Shown: one piece after another, positions 8,059 to 15,665 of the stretch
Numbering within the stretch: the stretch's first letter is position 1
Layout of the letters: each line of letters opens with the position of its first letter
DNA from: an uncultured Collinsella sp.
GTDB lineage: Bacteria > Actinomycetota > Coriobacteriia > Coriobacteriales > Coriobacteriaceae
Direction: 5' to 3'
Length of the DNA: 64,000 nt
NCBI GenBank assembly: GCA_937989875.1
Contig: CALKBO010000035.1
Span: forward strand, 18,235-82,234
Notes under the pieces: model-generated
The model's input: the letters and a program-made list of their open reading frames with translations, nothing else
What the model was told of the DNA's origin: nothing
The model's database searches: none
Program-made: the position numbers and the translations under genes

Positions 8059-9324
8059 CATGAGCGGCTTGATCTTGGAGGCCTCGCCCTTAAAGAGCGC
8101 GACGATCACGTAGGCGATAAAGCCCAGGCCAATGCCGGCAGAGATGGAGTAGGTGAAGGGCACGCCGGCGACGATCATGAACGCCGGGAAACCCTGCGAC
8201 ACGTCGGACCAGTCGATCTCGGAGGCTTCGCTCATCATGAGGTAACCGACGTAGACCAGAGCACCGCAGGTGGCGGCGCTGGAAACGATGGTGACGATGG
8301 GGGAGAAGAACGCGGCGAGAATGAACAGCACGCCGGTGGTGACGGAGGTGAGGCCCGTGCGGCCACCGTCGGCAGCGCCAGAGGTGGACTCGACGAAGGT
8401 GGTGATGGAGGAGACGCCCATGAAACCGCCCACAGCAGCGGCGGCGGAGTCGACGATCAGAATCTCCTTGATATTCTCGACGTTGCCGTCGTCGGTGAGG
8501 AACTCGCCCTGCTTGGCCACGGCCATCGCGGTGCCCATGGTGTCGAAGAAGTCACTCATGAGCAGCGAGAACGAGATGACGAGGAGCGCGGGGTCGGTAA
8601 GGACCTTGACGATGGCAGGCACGCCGCCGGCGTCGGCGATGGGGCCACCGATGCTCGAGAAGTCGAGCGGGGCGATGATACCGGTCGGAGCCTGGGTCAC
8701 ACCTAGGGGGATACCGGCGATGACGGCGACGACGATGCCGATGAGCAGCGAGCCGGGGACGTTGCGGCAGGCGAGGGCGACTGTCACCAGGATGGAGATG
8801 ATGCCGACGATGAAGGTGGGGGAGGTGATGTCGCCCAGACCGACGAGTGTACTGGCGCCAGCGGTGATAATGCCGGCATCGCACAGGCCAATCATGGCGA
8901 TGAACAGGCCCAGACCCACCGAGATGGCGTGACGCAGGACAACCGGGATGGCGTCCATGATGGCCTCGCGCAGGCCACAAAGCACGAGCAGCAAGATGAC
9001 GACGCCCTCAAGGAAGATGACGCTCATGGCCACGTGCCAGTCACCGCCGCAGACGGTGGTGGTGATTCCGGCGATCATCGCGTTGACGCCTAAGCCCGAC
9101 GCGCAGGCGAGCGGGCGGTTGGCGAAGATGCCCATGCAGATGGTCATGATGCCGGCGCCCAGGCAGGTGGCGCAGGCGAGCGCTCCCGCATCGATGCCAG
9201 CGCCCGAGAGCACCGCGGGGTTGACGGCGATGATGTAGGCCATCGCCAGGAATGTTGTCAGTCCAGCGCGGAGTTCGGTCCCGATTGTGGACTTGCGCTC
9301 GCTGACGTGAAATAGTTCGTCCAT
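8014..9324 (-). CDS. AzgA-type adenine/guanine/hypoxanthine permease (NCS2)
   Basis: This 436-residue polytopic membrane protein resembles the AzgA/PbuG/PbuO branch of NCS2 purine permeases. It has the N-terminal TELRAGLTTFLAMAYIIAVNP segment, a GLGVNAMIAG helix, the ISVGLGLFIAMIGL region and the SSITTFVESTSGAADGGRTGL segment that is highly diagnostic of this branch. It probably imports purine bases with protons. The ATG at 9324 follows AAGGAAAGGG at good spacing; an upstream in-frame ATG at 9381 lacks one. The gene is divergent from the deformylase-like gene. I looked for a purine riboswitch core in the leader and did not see one. Confidence 0.9.
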   Translation of the reverse strand: MDELFHVSERKSTIGTELRAGLTTFLAMAYIIAVNPAVLSGAGIDAGALACATCLGAGIMTICMGIFANRPLACASGLGVNAMIAGITTTVCGGDWHVAMSVIFLEGVVILLLVLCGLREAIMDAIPVVLRHAISVGLGLFIAMIGLCDAGIITAGASTLVGLGDITSPTFIVGIISILVTVALACRNVPGSLLIGIVVAVIAGIPLGVTQAPTGIIAPLDFSSIGGPIADAGGVPAIVKVLTDPALLVISFSLLMSDFFDTMGTAMAVAKQGEFLTDDGNVENIKEILIVDSAAAAVGGFMGVSSITTFVESTSGAADGGRTGLTSVTTGVLFILAAFFSPIVTIVSSAATCGALVYVGYLMMSEASEIDWSDVSQGFPAFMIVAGVPFTYSISAGIGLGFIAYVIVALFKGEASKIKPLMWIAALAFLVYFFVA

Positions 9325-9517
9325 GCATACCCTTTCCTTGTTCGGCCCCGAGTTTAGGCCGATTGACACGAACTCACCCACTATAGCCCCTTTACGACGC
9401 TGTTGTTCCTCGCATGTTGATGTTCGGCGCTTTGTAGCAGACGGACGGTATTTTTCGCATGAAAATGTGTGGGTACCGTATACTTAAGCGGTTACAACGA
9501 CCCCTATGGAGGAACGT

Positions 9518-9937
9518 ATGATTAAAGAGCTTTGCCACGACGAGGCTATCCTGTCCCAGCGTTGCGAGGTTGCGACCGTCGAGGACGAGTCGGTTGCTCA
9601 GGACCTGATCGATACCATCAAGTCGCTCGACGATGCCGGCTGCCTTGCCGCTAACCAGATTGGCGTTACCAAGAAGGTTTGCGTCTACCTGGACGATGCC
9701 GGCGAGCCCCACGTGCTCTACAACCCCCGTCTGGTGTTTGGCCTGGGCGCCAGCAAGATGGAGGAGAGCTGCCTGACGCACGAGGAGGTCACCAAGTCCA
9801 CGCGCTACATCAAGTGCAAGGTTGCTTATGACGTGATCGTCGACGGCAAGATGCGCGAGCGCAAGCAGGACTTCGTCGGCTTCGAGGCACAGATGATCCA
9901 GCATATGATCGATCACTGTCTTGGAAAGTTGGTCTAA
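9518..9937 (+). CDS. Peptide deformylase-like protein lacking the catalytic glutamate
   Basis: The 139-residue product has the peptide deformylase fold order but altered motifs. Motif 1 reads AGCLAANQIG where GxGLAAxQxG is usual. Motif 2 reads EESCLT for EGCLS and keeps the metal-binding Cys. Motif 3 reads QHMIDH for HExDH: both His metal ligands remain but the general acid/base Glu is Met. Metal binding is therefore likely, and normal N-formyl-methionine deformylation doubtful. A second deformylase at 17386-17796 keeps HEIDH. The ATG at 9518 has GGAGGA 4 nt upstream; the ATG at 9506 overlaps that site. A TATACT -10 candidate is at 9479-9484. The role is unknown; a regulator or altered-specificity enzyme is possible. 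Confidence 0.75.
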   Translation: MIKELCHDEAILSQRCEVATVEDESVAQDLIDTIKSLDDAGCLAANQIGVTKKVCVYLDDAGEPHVLYNPRLVFGLGASKMEESCLTHEEVTKSTRYIKCKVAYDVIVDGKMRERKQDFVGFEAQMIQHMIDHCLGKLV

Positions 9938-10040
9938 GGGGACCAAAGCACCGCACCTTGCCGCTCAATCGTCGCTCGCGTACCTTAAGTACGCTTCGCT
10001 CCTCTTTCGTGGCAATCTGCGGCACTTTGACCCCTTAGAC
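9932..10040. repeat. 109-bp imperfect palindrome downstream of the deformylase-like gene
   Basis: The left half (from GTCTAAGGGG) and the reverse complement of the right half (ending CCCCTTAGAC) align over about 54 positions, centred on CTTAAG at 9984-9989. The element begins inside the stop region of the gene and ends before a separate ordinary terminator. It could fold into one long hairpin in RNA, or could be a dispersed palindromic element. Confidence 0.8.
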
Positions 10041-10081
10041 GACCTGCGGGGTTAACTTGGTTGAGTTTATCCTGCTTGAAT

Positions 10082-10123
10082 AGCCCGGGCATGACATTGT
10101 TGTCATGTCCGGGCTTTTGTGTT
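10082..10123 (+). terminator. Rho-independent terminator before the bile salt hydrolase gene
   Basis: AGCCCGGGCATGACA (10082-10096) pairs with TGTCATGTCCGGGCT (10101-10115) with one mismatch, followed by TTTGTGTTT. Confidence 0.8.
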
Positions 10124-10181
10124 TAGCGCCTTTTTGTTTGGAGACAATGAAATTAGCAAGAACGTAAAGCTAGGAGGCGCT

Positions 10182-11147
10182 ATGTGTACGAGTATTCGAT
10201 TTACCGATAATTCTGGCCACATGTATTTGGGCCGCAACCTCGACTGGAGCTTTGACTACGGCCAACAGGTTCGCGTGATGCCGCGCGGGTTTCACATTCC
10301 GTATTCGTTTATCGACGATGCGTCGGCGGCACACGCGGTGATCGGTATGTGCATCGATTACAAGAACTATCCCATGTTTTTCGATTGCGGTAACGATGCG
10401 GGTCTGGCTGTGGCGGGGCTCAACTTTCCCGGCTATGCCGAGTATGCCGAGGGCCCTGTCGACGGCAAGACCAATATCGCGGCCTATGAGTTTCCCCTGT
10501 GGGTGGCAGCGACGTTCTCGACGGTCGATGAGGTCGAGGCCGCGCTGCGCGACACGGTGATTGTCGCCAAATCTGCCGGAGAGGGGCTGGGCGTGTCGCT
10601 GCTCCATTGGATTATCGGCGACAGCCAGCGCAGCATCGTGGTCGAGATGATGGCTGACGGCCTGCATGTATACGACGATCCGGTCGACACCCTTGCCAAT
10701 CAGCCCACCTTCCCGTGGCACATGGAAAACCTCCGCACCTATATCACCGCTACAAGCGATTTTCCGCAGACGGCGACATGGCGTGGCGCCGAGCTCAAGC
10801 CCTATGGAGCCGGTGCCGGCATGCGCGGCATTCCGGGCGATTGCTATTCGCCGAGCCGTTTTGTAAAGGCGGCGTACCTCAATGCCAATTACCCGCAAAA
10901 GGAGAGCGAGACCGAAAACGTCGTCCGCATGTTCCGCTCGCTCGAGGGCGTGGTGATGATCGAGGGAGCGTCCAGGATGGGCGATGGCAAGTTCGAGAAG
11001 ACTATCTACACCGGATGCTTTAGCGCGCGCACGGGCAATTATTACTACGCGATGTATGGGGATCCGTCGATTCGCTACGTGAGCCTGATGGATGCCGAGG
11101 GCGCGAGCCCCGATAGGCTCGTGGTTCCCGAGCCGCGCCGTTCGTAG
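10182..11147 (+). CDS. Choloylglycine hydrolase family enzyme (bile salt hydrolase / penicillin V acylase)
   Basis: The 321-residue product is an Ntn hydrolase of the linear amide C-N hydrolase family, which deconjugates glycine- or taurine-bile acids or cleaves penicillin V. The ATG at 10182 is followed at once by Cys, so removal of Met would expose the catalytic Cys as N-terminal nucleophile. RNLDWS supplies the conserved Arg and Asp. GLNFPGYA, ANQPTFPWH and the SRF segment match the later conserved Asn and Arg positions. TAGGAGG precedes the start. There is no signal peptide, consistent with intracellular enzymes of gut bacteria. The gene lies alone between two terminators. Bile salt activity is more likely than acylase activity given the inferred host habitat. 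Confidence 0.85.
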   Translation: MCTSIRFTDNSGHMYLGRNLDWSFDYGQQVRVMPRGFHIPYSFIDDASAAHAVIGMCIDYKNYPMFFDCGNDAGLAVAGLNFPGYAEYAEGPVDGKTNIAAYEFPLWVAATFSTVDEVEAALRDTVIVAKSAGEGLGVSLLHWIIGDSQRSIVVEMMADGLHVYDDPVDTLANQPTFPWHMENLRTYITATSDFPQTATWRGAELKPYGAGAGMRGIPGDCYSPSRFVKAAYLNANYPQKESETENVVRMFRSLEGVVMIEGASRMGDGKFEKTIYTGCFSARTGNYYYAMYGDPSIRYVSLMDAEGASPDRLVVPEPRRS

Positions 11148-11170
11148 CCGATGGCTTTACCGCAATGCAA

Positions 11171-11206
11171 AGCGGCCCTGCATCTCCCGTGAGGTGCAGG
11201 GCCGCT
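11171..11206. terminator. Bidirectional terminator between bile salt hydrolase and kup
   Basis: AGCGGCCCTGCA (11171-11182) and TGCAGGGCCGCT (11195-11206) form a perfect stem between two convergent genes. Confidence 0.75.
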
Positions 11207-11226
11207 GTCGTTGATTTATGGCGCCG

Positions 11227-13476
11227 CTAGAAGTTGGCGTCGTTGAGTTGTTCGTTCTCGAGGCCGTCGAGCTGTTGCTGTTCGGGCGTATCGGCGACAC
11301 TCTCGAGCAGCTCGGTGGGATCGACGTTCATGCTCTTGCCGGCCTCGTTGCCGTTGACCAAGTCGTCCGAGAAGATGTCGACTTCCATTTCCTCGGCCTC
11401 TTCGATCTGGATCTCGAGCGGCACCTGGGTGCGCACGAGTTTGACGGCCGGGCGCATGCGGGCAAAGAGCGGTACGTACTCGATGATGATGGCCGAGTTC
11501 TCGAGACCATACCAACGTGCCGGGCTTCCGCAGGCGCGGCGGACGGCATACTTGATGGCCATGACGCGATGGTCGTTGCGGTTGATGTCCGTTTCGGGGG
11601 CAAGCATCTTGCGCAGCATGCAAAAACGGAAGTCGCCCACGTTGCCGCGTGTCTCGTAGATAGAGTAGGTGTGATGCTGCGGCGGCAACTCACCCGATGC
11701 CATCAGGTCGCCGACGATCTGGCGCAGGTAGGCGTTGATGCGCTGGTTGACCTTAAAGCCCAGGTCCAAGCGCACGCGGAACAGGAAGTCTGTGCCAAAG
11801 GTCTCAACGGAATACTCATGCGTATAGGGCTCGTCGGTAACGTGCACGTTGATGAACCAATATGCCTTGGCGCGCTTGGGGTGCTTGTCCAGGATGGAAT
11901 AAAGCACGTCGCGGTCGAGCGTGAGCGGGTCGGGGCTGTTGGTGAGAAATACCAGATTGTCGGCGAGCACGGGATAGGTCTCGTCGTTGCGCAGGCGGTT
12001 GAGCTGATCGATGTACTTGGAGACGGGCAGCAGGATCGTTTGCGTGCGCTCGATGGCGGTGCCGCGGCGCCACACATACATAAGGCCGAACAGCAACGCG
12101 GCCAGGAAGATCATGACGTAGCCGCCGTCAAAGAACATAGTGAGGCACGAGGCGAAGAAGCACAGCTCAATGGCACCAAAGAGCAGGGCGAAGACGCAGG
12201 CACCCAGCTTGTGCTTGAGGATGCCGGCGATATAGCTCGTCAGCAGTGTGGTGGTCATGAGCATGGTCACGGTGATGGCGAGGCCATAGGCGCTTTCCAT
12301 GCGCTCAGAGTTTTGGAATAGCAGCACGATGAAGATGCAGCCGACCCACATGATGTTGTTGACGAGCGGAATATAGAGCTGGCCCTTGGTGTCGCTGGGG
12401 TAGTGGATGCGCAGATGCGGCATAAGGTTGAGACGCGTGGCCTCGGATACCAGCGAGAACGAGCCGGTGATGAGCGCCTGCGAGGCGATGATGGCCGCCA
12501 CAGCCGAAAGCACGATGGCAAAGGGGCGCAGGGGCTCGGGAAGCATCATATAGAACGGGTTGACGATATCCATCGCGAGCATCTGGGGGTTGGAGTTGTT
12601 GGCGAGCAGCCAAGCGCCCTGGCCCAGATAGTTAAGGATGAGGGCCGCCTTAACAAACGGCCAGGATGCGTAGATGTTGGCCTTGCCCACGTGGCTCATG
12701 TCTGAATAGAGCGCCTCGGCGCCGGTCGTCGACAGGAAGACGAAGCCGAGCACCATGATGCCCGAGTGGTTGATGGGCGAGAACAGGAACATAATGCCGC
12801 GAATGGGGTTGAGCGCGCGCAAGATGGACAGGTTGCCGAGCATATTGAACAGGCCGGCGCCTGCCAGGAACAGGAACCACAGCGTCATGAGCGGGCCGAA
12901 GAGCTTGCCGATTGACGAGGTACCGGCGCGCTGCATGGCAAACAGACCGCAGATAATGATGATGGTGATGATGATCACATTGGTCTGACCGTCACCCAAT
13001 AGTGCGTGGCCCCACTCGATGGTACGCAGGCCCTCAATGGCTGTGGTGACCGTGACCGCGGGGGTGAGGATGCCGTCGGCGAGCAGCGCCGCGCCGCCGA
13101 TCATGGCGGGGAGAATCAGCCATGGTGCCACCTTGCGCACGAGACTGAACAGGGCGAAGATGCCGCCCTCGTTGTGGTTATCGGCCTTCATGGCGATAAC
13201 CACGTACTTGACCGTGGTCACGAGCGTCATGGTCCAGATGACGAGCGAAAGCGCGCTCAGGATCATGTCCTCGCTAACGGTACCGATGCCGCCGTTGTTG
13301 GCGACGATTGATTTCATGGTGTACATGGGGCTCGTGCCGATGTCGCCGTAGACGACGCCGAGCGTAACGAGCAGCATGCCAGCGGAGAGGGGAATGGCTC
13401 CATGCCCGCCTTGACCACGCTGATCTTGGGGGCTTGCCTCCAGTTTGTTGTGTGCCACGTGGACTCCCTTGGACAT
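11227..13476 (-). CDS. kup: Kup-type potassium uptake transporter
   Basis: This protein of about 749 residues is a K+/H+ symporter of the KUP/HAK/KT family. The diagnostic GVVYGDIGTSP lies in the first membrane helix near residue 41, and about twelve helices follow. A roughly 250-residue hydrophilic C-terminal domain ends in an acidic tail. The glutamates and glycines of the pore region (GGIFALFSLVR, GADGILTPAVTV-like segment) match the family. The ATG at 13476 has only a weak upstream site. A GTG at 13458, six codons in, has AAGGGAG at 5-nt spacing and may be the true start. It is convergent with the bile salt hydrolase gene and has a terminator beyond. No regulatory RNA was seen. Confidence 0.93.
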   Translation of the reverse strand: MSKGVHVAHNKLEASPQDQRGQGGHGAIPLSAGMLLVTLGVVYGDIGTSPMYTMKSIVANNGGIGTVSEDMILSALSLVIWTMTLVTTVKYVVIAMKADNHNEGGIFALFSLVRKVAPWLILPAMIGGAALLADGILTPAVTVTTAIEGLRTIEWGHALLGDGQTNVIIITIIIICGLFAMQRAGTSSIGKLFGPLMTLWFLFLAGAGLFNMLGNLSILRALNPIRGIMFLFSPINHSGIMVLGFVFLSTTGAEALYSDMSHVGKANIYASWPFVKAALILNYLGQGAWLLANNSNPQMLAMDIVNPFYMMLPEPLRPFAIVLSAVAAIIASQALITGSFSLVSEATRLNLMPHLRIHYPSDTKGQLYIPLVNNIMWVGCIFIVLLFQNSERMESAYGLAITVTMLMTTTLLTSYIAGILKHKLGACVFALLFGAIELCFFASCLTMFFDGGYVMIFLAALLFGLMYVWRRGTAIERTQTILLPVSKYIDQLNRLRNDETYPVLADNLVFLTNSPDPLTLDRDVLYSILDKHPKRAKAYWFINVHVTDEPYTHEYSVETFGTDFLFRVRLDLGFKVNQRINAYLRQIVGDLMASGELPPQHHTYSIYETRGNVGDFRFCMLRKMLAPETDINRNDHRVMAIKYAVRRACGSPARWYGLENSAIIIEYVPLFARMRPAVKLVRTQVPLEIQIEEAEEMEVDIFSDDLVNGNEAGKSMNVDPTELLESVADTPEQQQLDGLENEQLNDANF

Positions 13477-13557
13477 CTGGCCCCTGCAAAGGGCAGCAGA
13501 CCTTTATGCCATCTTTATACATATAAGAGCAGTTTGGCACATCGGGGTGTTTTAGAC

Positions 13558-13581
13558 AATAATCCCCATCTGGGGATTATT
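13558..13581 (-). terminator. Hairpin after the EamA transporter gene
   Basis: AATAATCCCC (13558-13567) and GGGGATTATT (13572-13581) form a perfect 10-bp stem with a 4-nt loop. It lies 35 nt past the transporter stop on the minus strand. Confidence 0.6.
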
Positions 13582-13615
13582 CATGTACGCAGGTGGCATT
13601 TCAAAGCAGGGGCTG

Positions 13616-14527
13616 TTAGGCGCGTGCTGCCTGAGCGATGCCGGTCTTGGCACCTGCGCGTTTGCCGGCGAGTTCGCAAAAGATCGCGCCGCCGATGATA
13701 AGTGCGGCACCCATCAGACGGACCGGCGTTATGGCTTCGCCTAAAAGGACGGCCGAAAACACGACGGCCGAAAGCGGCTCAAGGTAGCCGACGACCGCGA
13801 CGGTCTGGACGGGCAGCTTGGCGACAGCACTAAAGTAGAGCAGGCAGCCAATGCCGGTGTTGACAATGCCGAGCATGGCAACGGCGCGCCAATCGATGCC
13901 GGCGGCAATGCTGGGGGAGAGGAACGAGGGGGCACCCTGCGTGAAGAGCGTGAGGATCAACGCGGTTACAAAGGCGGCGCTCACCTGGAGCGTGGAATTC
14001 TCGAGACCTTCGATATGTGGCGCGCCCTTGCTGGCGATGACCATCAATGCGTAGCAGAAGGCCGAGGCGATGCCGCAGACGATACCCGCAATGGGCATAT
14101 TGCCGCCTAGACCTTGTGCCGCAATGAGAAAAGCACCGCAGGCGACGGCGATAAAGCCGGCGATTTTGCCGCCGGTCAGCTTTTCGCCAAAGATGAGCGG
14201 GGAGAGCGCCATGACAATGATGGGACCGCAGTAGTACAGCAGCGAGGATACGCCGACGCCGATCGTCTGGTAGGCGCGGAACAGAAAAATCCAGCTGGCA
14301 CCCAGCGCAGCTCCTGAGAGGAGGAGGGCTGCGGCTTCGCGGGGGCGAGATGGCGCCTGCAACGTATGGCGTTGGGTGATGGCGAGGATGGTGACAAGCG
14401 AGAGTGCGCCCAAAAACGTGCGCAGGAGCACGATATCGGAGCTCGGGAGCGCGATGGCGGCGGCGATGATGCCGTTGGAGCCAAACAACAGCAATGCTGC
14501 TAAGTACGTAAACAGTCCGTTGTTCAT
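13616..14527 (-). CDS. EamA/DMT-family metabolite exporter
   Basis: This 303-residue protein has ten predicted membrane helices in two EamA repeats. The first repeat begins AALLLFGSNGIIAAAIALPSS. The second contains the family-typical VQTVAVVGYLEPLSAVVFSAVLLGE, close to the RhaT/YdcZ-type xxPVxAxxxGxxxLGE signature. Such proteins export amino acids or other small metabolites. The ATG at 14527 follows GAGGGGAT. It is transcribed divergently from a LysR gene 119 bp away, with palindromes in between, so that regulator very likely controls this exporter. The substrate is not predictable from sequence. Confidence 0.85.
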   Translation of the reverse strand: MNNGLFTYLAALLLFGSNGIIAAAIALPSSDIVLLRTFLGALSLVTILAITQRHTLQAPSRPREAAALLLSGAALGASWIFLFRAYQTIGVGVSSLLYYCGPIIVMALSPLIFGEKLTGGKIAGFIAVACGAFLIAAQGLGGNMPIAGIVCGIASAFCYALMVIASKGAPHIEGLENSTLQVSAAFVTALILTLFTQGAPSFLSPSIAAGIDWRAVAMLGIVNTGIGCLLYFSAVAKLPVQTVAVVGYLEPLSAVVFSAVLLGEAITPVRLMGAALIIGGAIFCELAGKRAGAKTGIAQAARA

Positions 14528-14557
14528 ACGCTGACATCCCCTCTATATCCGAGCATG

Positions 14558-14627
14558 TTCACTATGGGTGAACTGGCTTTAGAAGAAAAGCGAATATAAT
14601 GCATGGATAGCATGAGAAAAACTCATG
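14558..14627. promoter_or_regulatory. Divergent promoter region with two palindromes
   Basis: GTTCAC-N5-GTGAAC (14558-14574) fits the LysR T-N11-A box format. CATGAG-N5-CTCATG (14611-14627) is a second perfect palindrome next to the LysR gene start. TATAAT at 14595-14600 is a strong -10 candidate for the LysR gene. The two palindromes bracket that promoter, as expected for a LysR protein repressing itself and controlling the exporter. Confidence 0.55.
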
Positions 14628-14645
14628 CAAAGGTGGAGGGGTGCC

Positions 14646-15503
14646 GTGGAAACGAATATTCAAAAGATGCAGGTGCTGCTTGAGACCGTACGCGCCGGAA
14701 GTTTTACGCGCGCCGCCGAGCGGCTGAGCTATTCGCAGTCGGGCGTGAGCCGTATGGTGGCCGATCTTGAGGCCGACTGGGGCTTTAAAGTGCTCGATAG
14801 AAGCCGCGAGGGCGTAGTGCTTTCTGCCGATGGGCGGCAAGTTATGCCGGCGGTCGAGGCGTTGTGCGAGGAATTTGTTCGTTTGCAGCAACGGGTGGAT
14901 GAGATGCGTGGGCTCATGCGCGGCAAAATCTGCATCGGTACGTTTTCGAGTGTGGCGACCCACGTGCTGCCGCCGGTGATCGCGCGCTTTCGCGCCGATC
15001 ACCCGGACGTCGATTATGAGTTGCTGATGGGCGATTACTCAGAGATTGAACAATGGGTGGCGGAAGGCCGCTGCGACCTGGGCTTTATTCCGCGCGAACC
15101 ACGCGGCGCCGGCATGGTGTCGCGGCCGTTGGTGCAAGACGAGCTGATGGCCGTGGTGCCAGCGGACTCCTCGCTTGCCGCGGCGGAGGTCGTCTCTCTT
15201 GCCGATTTGGCCAACGAGCAGTTTATTCTGCTGGAACGCGGCACCGATGACGAGATTACGCCGCTCTTTCGTCGGGCGGGGCTGGCGGTGCGCTCAAAAC
15301 TGTCGACCTGGGATGACTATGCGATTATGGCTATGGTCGAGGACGGCCTGGGTGTGAGCATTCTTCCTGCGCTTATCTTGCGTCGCTGTCAGTTCGATGT
15401 TGCCGTGCGCCCACTCGAGGGACATCCTCATCGGCAGATCAATGCGATATATCGCACGGCTGACGTTTCGCTTGCGGCGGCTCGTCTCCTTGAATATCTC
15501 TAA
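14646..15503 (+). CDS. LysR-family regulator, divergent from the EamA exporter
   Basis: The 285-residue product has a winged helix-turn-helix at residues about 5-62 (LLETVRAGSFTRAAERL, then SQSGVSRMVADLE). The LysR co-inducer domain follows, with GKICIGTFSSVATHVLPPVIARF and the later GDYSEIEQWVAEGRCDLGF. It resembles the CysL/YtlI-like group with a short effector domain. The GTG at 14646 is chosen because GGAGGGG sits just upstream. An ATG at 14625 lies within the operator-like palindrome and lacks a ribosome site. It probably senses the exporter's substrate, which is unknown. Confidence 0.85.
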   Translation: METNIQKMQVLLETVRAGSFTRAAERLSYSQSGVSRMVADLEADWGFKVLDRSREGVVLSADGRQVMPAVEALCEEFVRLQQRVDEMRGLMRGKICIGTFSSVATHVLPPVIARFRADHPDVDYELLMGDYSEIEQWVAEGRCDLGFIPREPRGAGMVSRPLVQDELMAVVPADSSLAAAEVVSLADLANEQFILLERGTDDEITPLFRRAGLAVRSKLSTWDDYAIMAMVEDGLGVSILPALILRRCQFDVAVRPLEGHPHRQINAIYRTADVSLAAARLLEYL

Positions 15504-15563
15504 AGGCGCGTACCTGTTGTCCACTTTGGGACAATCCTCGGGGTTCGGTACATTTTCTTATGA

Positions 15564-15644
15564 AATTGAACTTTCGAATGAGGTGCCGCGTTATACTGCT
15601 GCCTAAATTGAACTCTGGTTCAATTCGTGTTCTATAAATTGAAC
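15564..15644. promoter_or_regulatory. AATTGAAC repeat cluster upstream of the HTH-aminotransferase gene
   Basis: AATTGAAC occurs at 15564-15571, 15606-15613 and 15637-15644, and inverted as GTTCAATT at 15618-15625. The middle pair forms AATTGAAC-N4-GTTCAATT. Copies are 42 and 31 bp apart, close to whole helical turns. They surround a TTATACT -10 candidate at 15591-15597. This looks like an autoregulatory operator for the downstream HTH protein (inference). Confidence 0.6.
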
Positions 15645-15665
15645 TTTGCCAGCAAGGAGGTTCTA

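Noticed and set aside
9325..9517. Purine riboswitch before the AzgA permease or purL
   Set aside because: I looked for the conserved purine aptamer core in both leaders and did not find it.
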